Of a DNA stretch of 14,366 nucleotides, positions 13,008 through 14,366 are shown in pieces. A program made the position numbers and the translations under genes. Source of the stretch: an uncultured Rhizobiaceae group bacterium (GTDB taxonomy: Bacteria; Pseudomonadota; Alphaproteobacteria; Rhizobiales; Rhizobiaceae); the NCBI GenBank assembly GCA_937944075.1, contig CALDZZ010000191.1, positions 1-14,366 on the forward strand. Reading direction: 5' to 3'. A model generated the notes under the pieces. It saw only the letters and a program-made list of their open reading frames with translations. It made no database searches and was not told where the DNA came from. The first letter of the stretch is position 1, and each line of letters opens with the position of its first letter.

Positions 13008-14366
13008 CTAAAGCGCTTTTTCGATTGCTTCAATCGCTGCTTGTGCCTTGTTACCATCTGGCCCACCAGCTTGTGCCATGTCCGGGCGTCCACCGCCACC
13101 CTTGCCGCCTACTGCTTCGGAAGCCAAGCGCACCAATTCAACCGCACTGAACTGTTGAGTTAAATCGTCTGTTACCCCCACAACAATACCTGCTTTTCCA
13201 TCTTCAGACACGCCTGCGATTGCAACAATGCCGGATTTTAGCGATTGCTTGGCCTCATCAACCAGACCTTTAAGCTCTTTTGCTGCGATGTTTTCTACGA
13301 CCTGCCCCAGAAATTGAACACCATTGATATCTTTTGCTGTTGCCTGTGAGCCGCCTGCTCCACCTCCAAGTGCCAGTTGTTTTTTGGCTTCTGCCAATTC
13401 GCGCTCAAGCTTCTTGCGCTCATCCACAAGCTGGGTCACACGCTCAGCTGCCTTGTGTGGCGGCACCTTAAGTGTATCCGATATGGTCTTCACCAACTTT
13501 TCTTGCCCAGCCATGTATTCCATGGCCGCTTCACCAGTAAGTGCCTCTATACGCCTTACGCCAGAAGAAACGGCACTTTCACCAAGCAGTTTAACCAACC
13601 CTATTTCGCCTGTGTTTGAGACATGGGTACCACCACATAACTCAAGAGAATAGGTTTTACCCGCCTTGTCGCCACGCATGGCCTTGCCCATGGAGACAAC
13701 ACGAACTTCGTCGCCATACTTCTCACCAAACAGGGCCATGGCGCCCATATCACGAGCATCATCAACAGCCATTAGACGTGTTTCAACCGGAGAGGATTGC
13801 CGAACTATCTCGTTAGACATTTCTTCCACAATTGCCAAATCCTCATCTGAAATTGCTTTCTGGTGAGAAAAATCAAACCGTAATCTGTCAGGTGCAACCA
13901 GTGATCCCTTTTGAGCAACATGATCACCCAATACTTCGCGAAGGGCTTCATGAATGAGGTGGGTCGCGGAATGGTGAGCGCGCGACCCTGCTCTTGCTGC
14001 ATGATCAACTTCAAGTTCTACAGGATCATTTAGACCAAGCGTTCCCTCAACAATCTTTCCCAAATGAACAAACAGGCCTTCACCGCGTTTTTTGACATCT
14101 GTTATCTCGAGACTTCCACCCTCAAAACGAATGGTTCCCTTGTCGCCCATCTGGCCACCACTCTCACCATAGAAAGGTGTCTGATTGACAACCAGTGAAA
14201 CACTATCGCCTTTTGCGACCTTTTCTACTTGTTTGCCATCTACGACGAGAGCCAGAACCACACCTTCAGCAATTTCTGTGTCATAACCGAGAAACTCCGT
14301 TGCGCCCTGTTCTTCACGAATTTCAAACCAAATGCGGTCATCGGCTGCTTCACCAGAACCTGCCCA
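13008..14366 (-). CDS. alaS: Alanyl-tRNA synthetase, C-terminal half (start lies beyond the right edge)
   Basis: Charges tRNA-Ala with alanine and clears mischarged Ser/Gly-tRNA. The frame is open through base 14366, giving 452 residues of an expected 870-890; the catalytic and tRNA-recognition domains lie outside the window. Numbered from the edge, the visible part starts in the linker before editing (WAGSGEAADDRIWFEIREE). The editing domain carries the zinc-binding HSATH (132-136) and CGGTH (244-248). A charged coiled coil (about 303-333) joins it to the C-Ala domain, which ends with the Gly-rich GGKGGGGRPDMAQAGG (420-435). Both metal motifs are intact, so editing should be functional. alaS close to icd fits gene orders I recall from Hyphomicrobiales, though I could not check that. 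No terminator is visible between alaS and the converging small gene. Confidence 0.97.
   Translation of the reverse strand, partial: WAGSGEAADDRIWFEIREEQGATEFLGYDTEIAEGVVLALVVDGKQVEKVAKGDSVSLVVNQTPFYGESGGQMGDKGTIRFEGGSLEITDVKKRGEGLFVHLGKIVEGTLGLNDPVELEVDHAARAGSRAHHSATHLIHEALREVLGDHVAQKGSLVAPDRLRFDFSHQKAISDEDLAIVEEMSNEIVRQSSPVETRLMAVDDARDMGAMALFGEKYGDEVRVVSMGKAMRGDKAGKTYSLELCGGTHVSNTGEIGLVKLLGESAVSSGVRRIEALTGEAAMEYMAGQEKLVKTISDTLKVPPHKAAERVTQLVDERKKLERELAEAKKQLALGGGAGGSQATAKDINGVQFLGQVVENIAAKELKGLVDEAKQSLKSGIVAIAGVSEDGKAGIVVGVTDDLTQQFSAVELVRLASEAVGGKGGGGRPDMAQAGGPDGNKAQAAIEAIEKAL

Noticed and set aside
1..14366. Mobile element, prophage, CRISPR array, toxin-antitoxin pair, tRNA or riboswitch
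   Set aside because: No transposase or integrase motifs, terminal repeats, spaced direct repeats, cloverleaf sequences or known riboswitch cores were seen on reading both strands.

Overview
This 14.4 kb window looks like ordinary chromosome from an alphaproteobacterium. The best guess is a marine or host-associated member of the Hyphomicrobiales (Rhizobiales-like) with moderate GC. The support is a eukaryote-like NADP isocitrate dehydrogenase close to alaS, class II fumarase, a KatG catalase-peroxidase, Tad/Flp pilus components and coding density above 90%. I see no insertion sequence, CRISPR array, tRNA, rRNA or prophage gene. No gap between genes exceeds 300 bases.

Left part (1-3084): the 3' three quarters of katG runs in from the left edge and ends at a strong GNRA-tetraloop terminator. 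A single-domain CinA/MoaB-like protein follows, then a short Flp-type pilin gene and a 56-codon membrane ORF. That small ORF shares the hydrophobic core and tail layout of a Flp pilin but lacks the prepilin cleavage motif. A terminator closes this block.

Centre (3132-8147): a xanthine-type phosphoribosyltransferase (gpt) is followed after 8 bases by a TCR/Tet-type MFS transporter. Next come a secreted LpqC-like alpha/beta-hydrolase, an unusually long D-2-hydroxyacid dehydrogenase-family protein and, converging from the minus strand, a second secreted LpqC-like hydrolase. The two hydrolases share six cysteines in matching order and appear to be paralogues flanking the dehydrogenase.

Right part (8212-14366): a short TadG-like protein without the usual von Willebrand domain, fumC and a nitroreductase-family gene all lie on the minus strand. 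The nitroreductase gene is divergent from icd, and the 88 bases between them hold two dyad-symmetric clusters that could be operators. After the icd terminator lies a small four-cysteine exported protein, which converges on the C-terminal half of alaS at the right edge.

Most of the window is housekeeping: TCA cycle (fumC, icd), translation (alaS), purine salvage (gpt) and peroxide defence (katG). The less ordinary parts are the scattered pilus pieces, the hydrolase-dehydrogenase-hydrolase cluster and the icd/nitroreductase control region. I did not find a clearly new multi-gene system, and the items listed as findings are candidates only.
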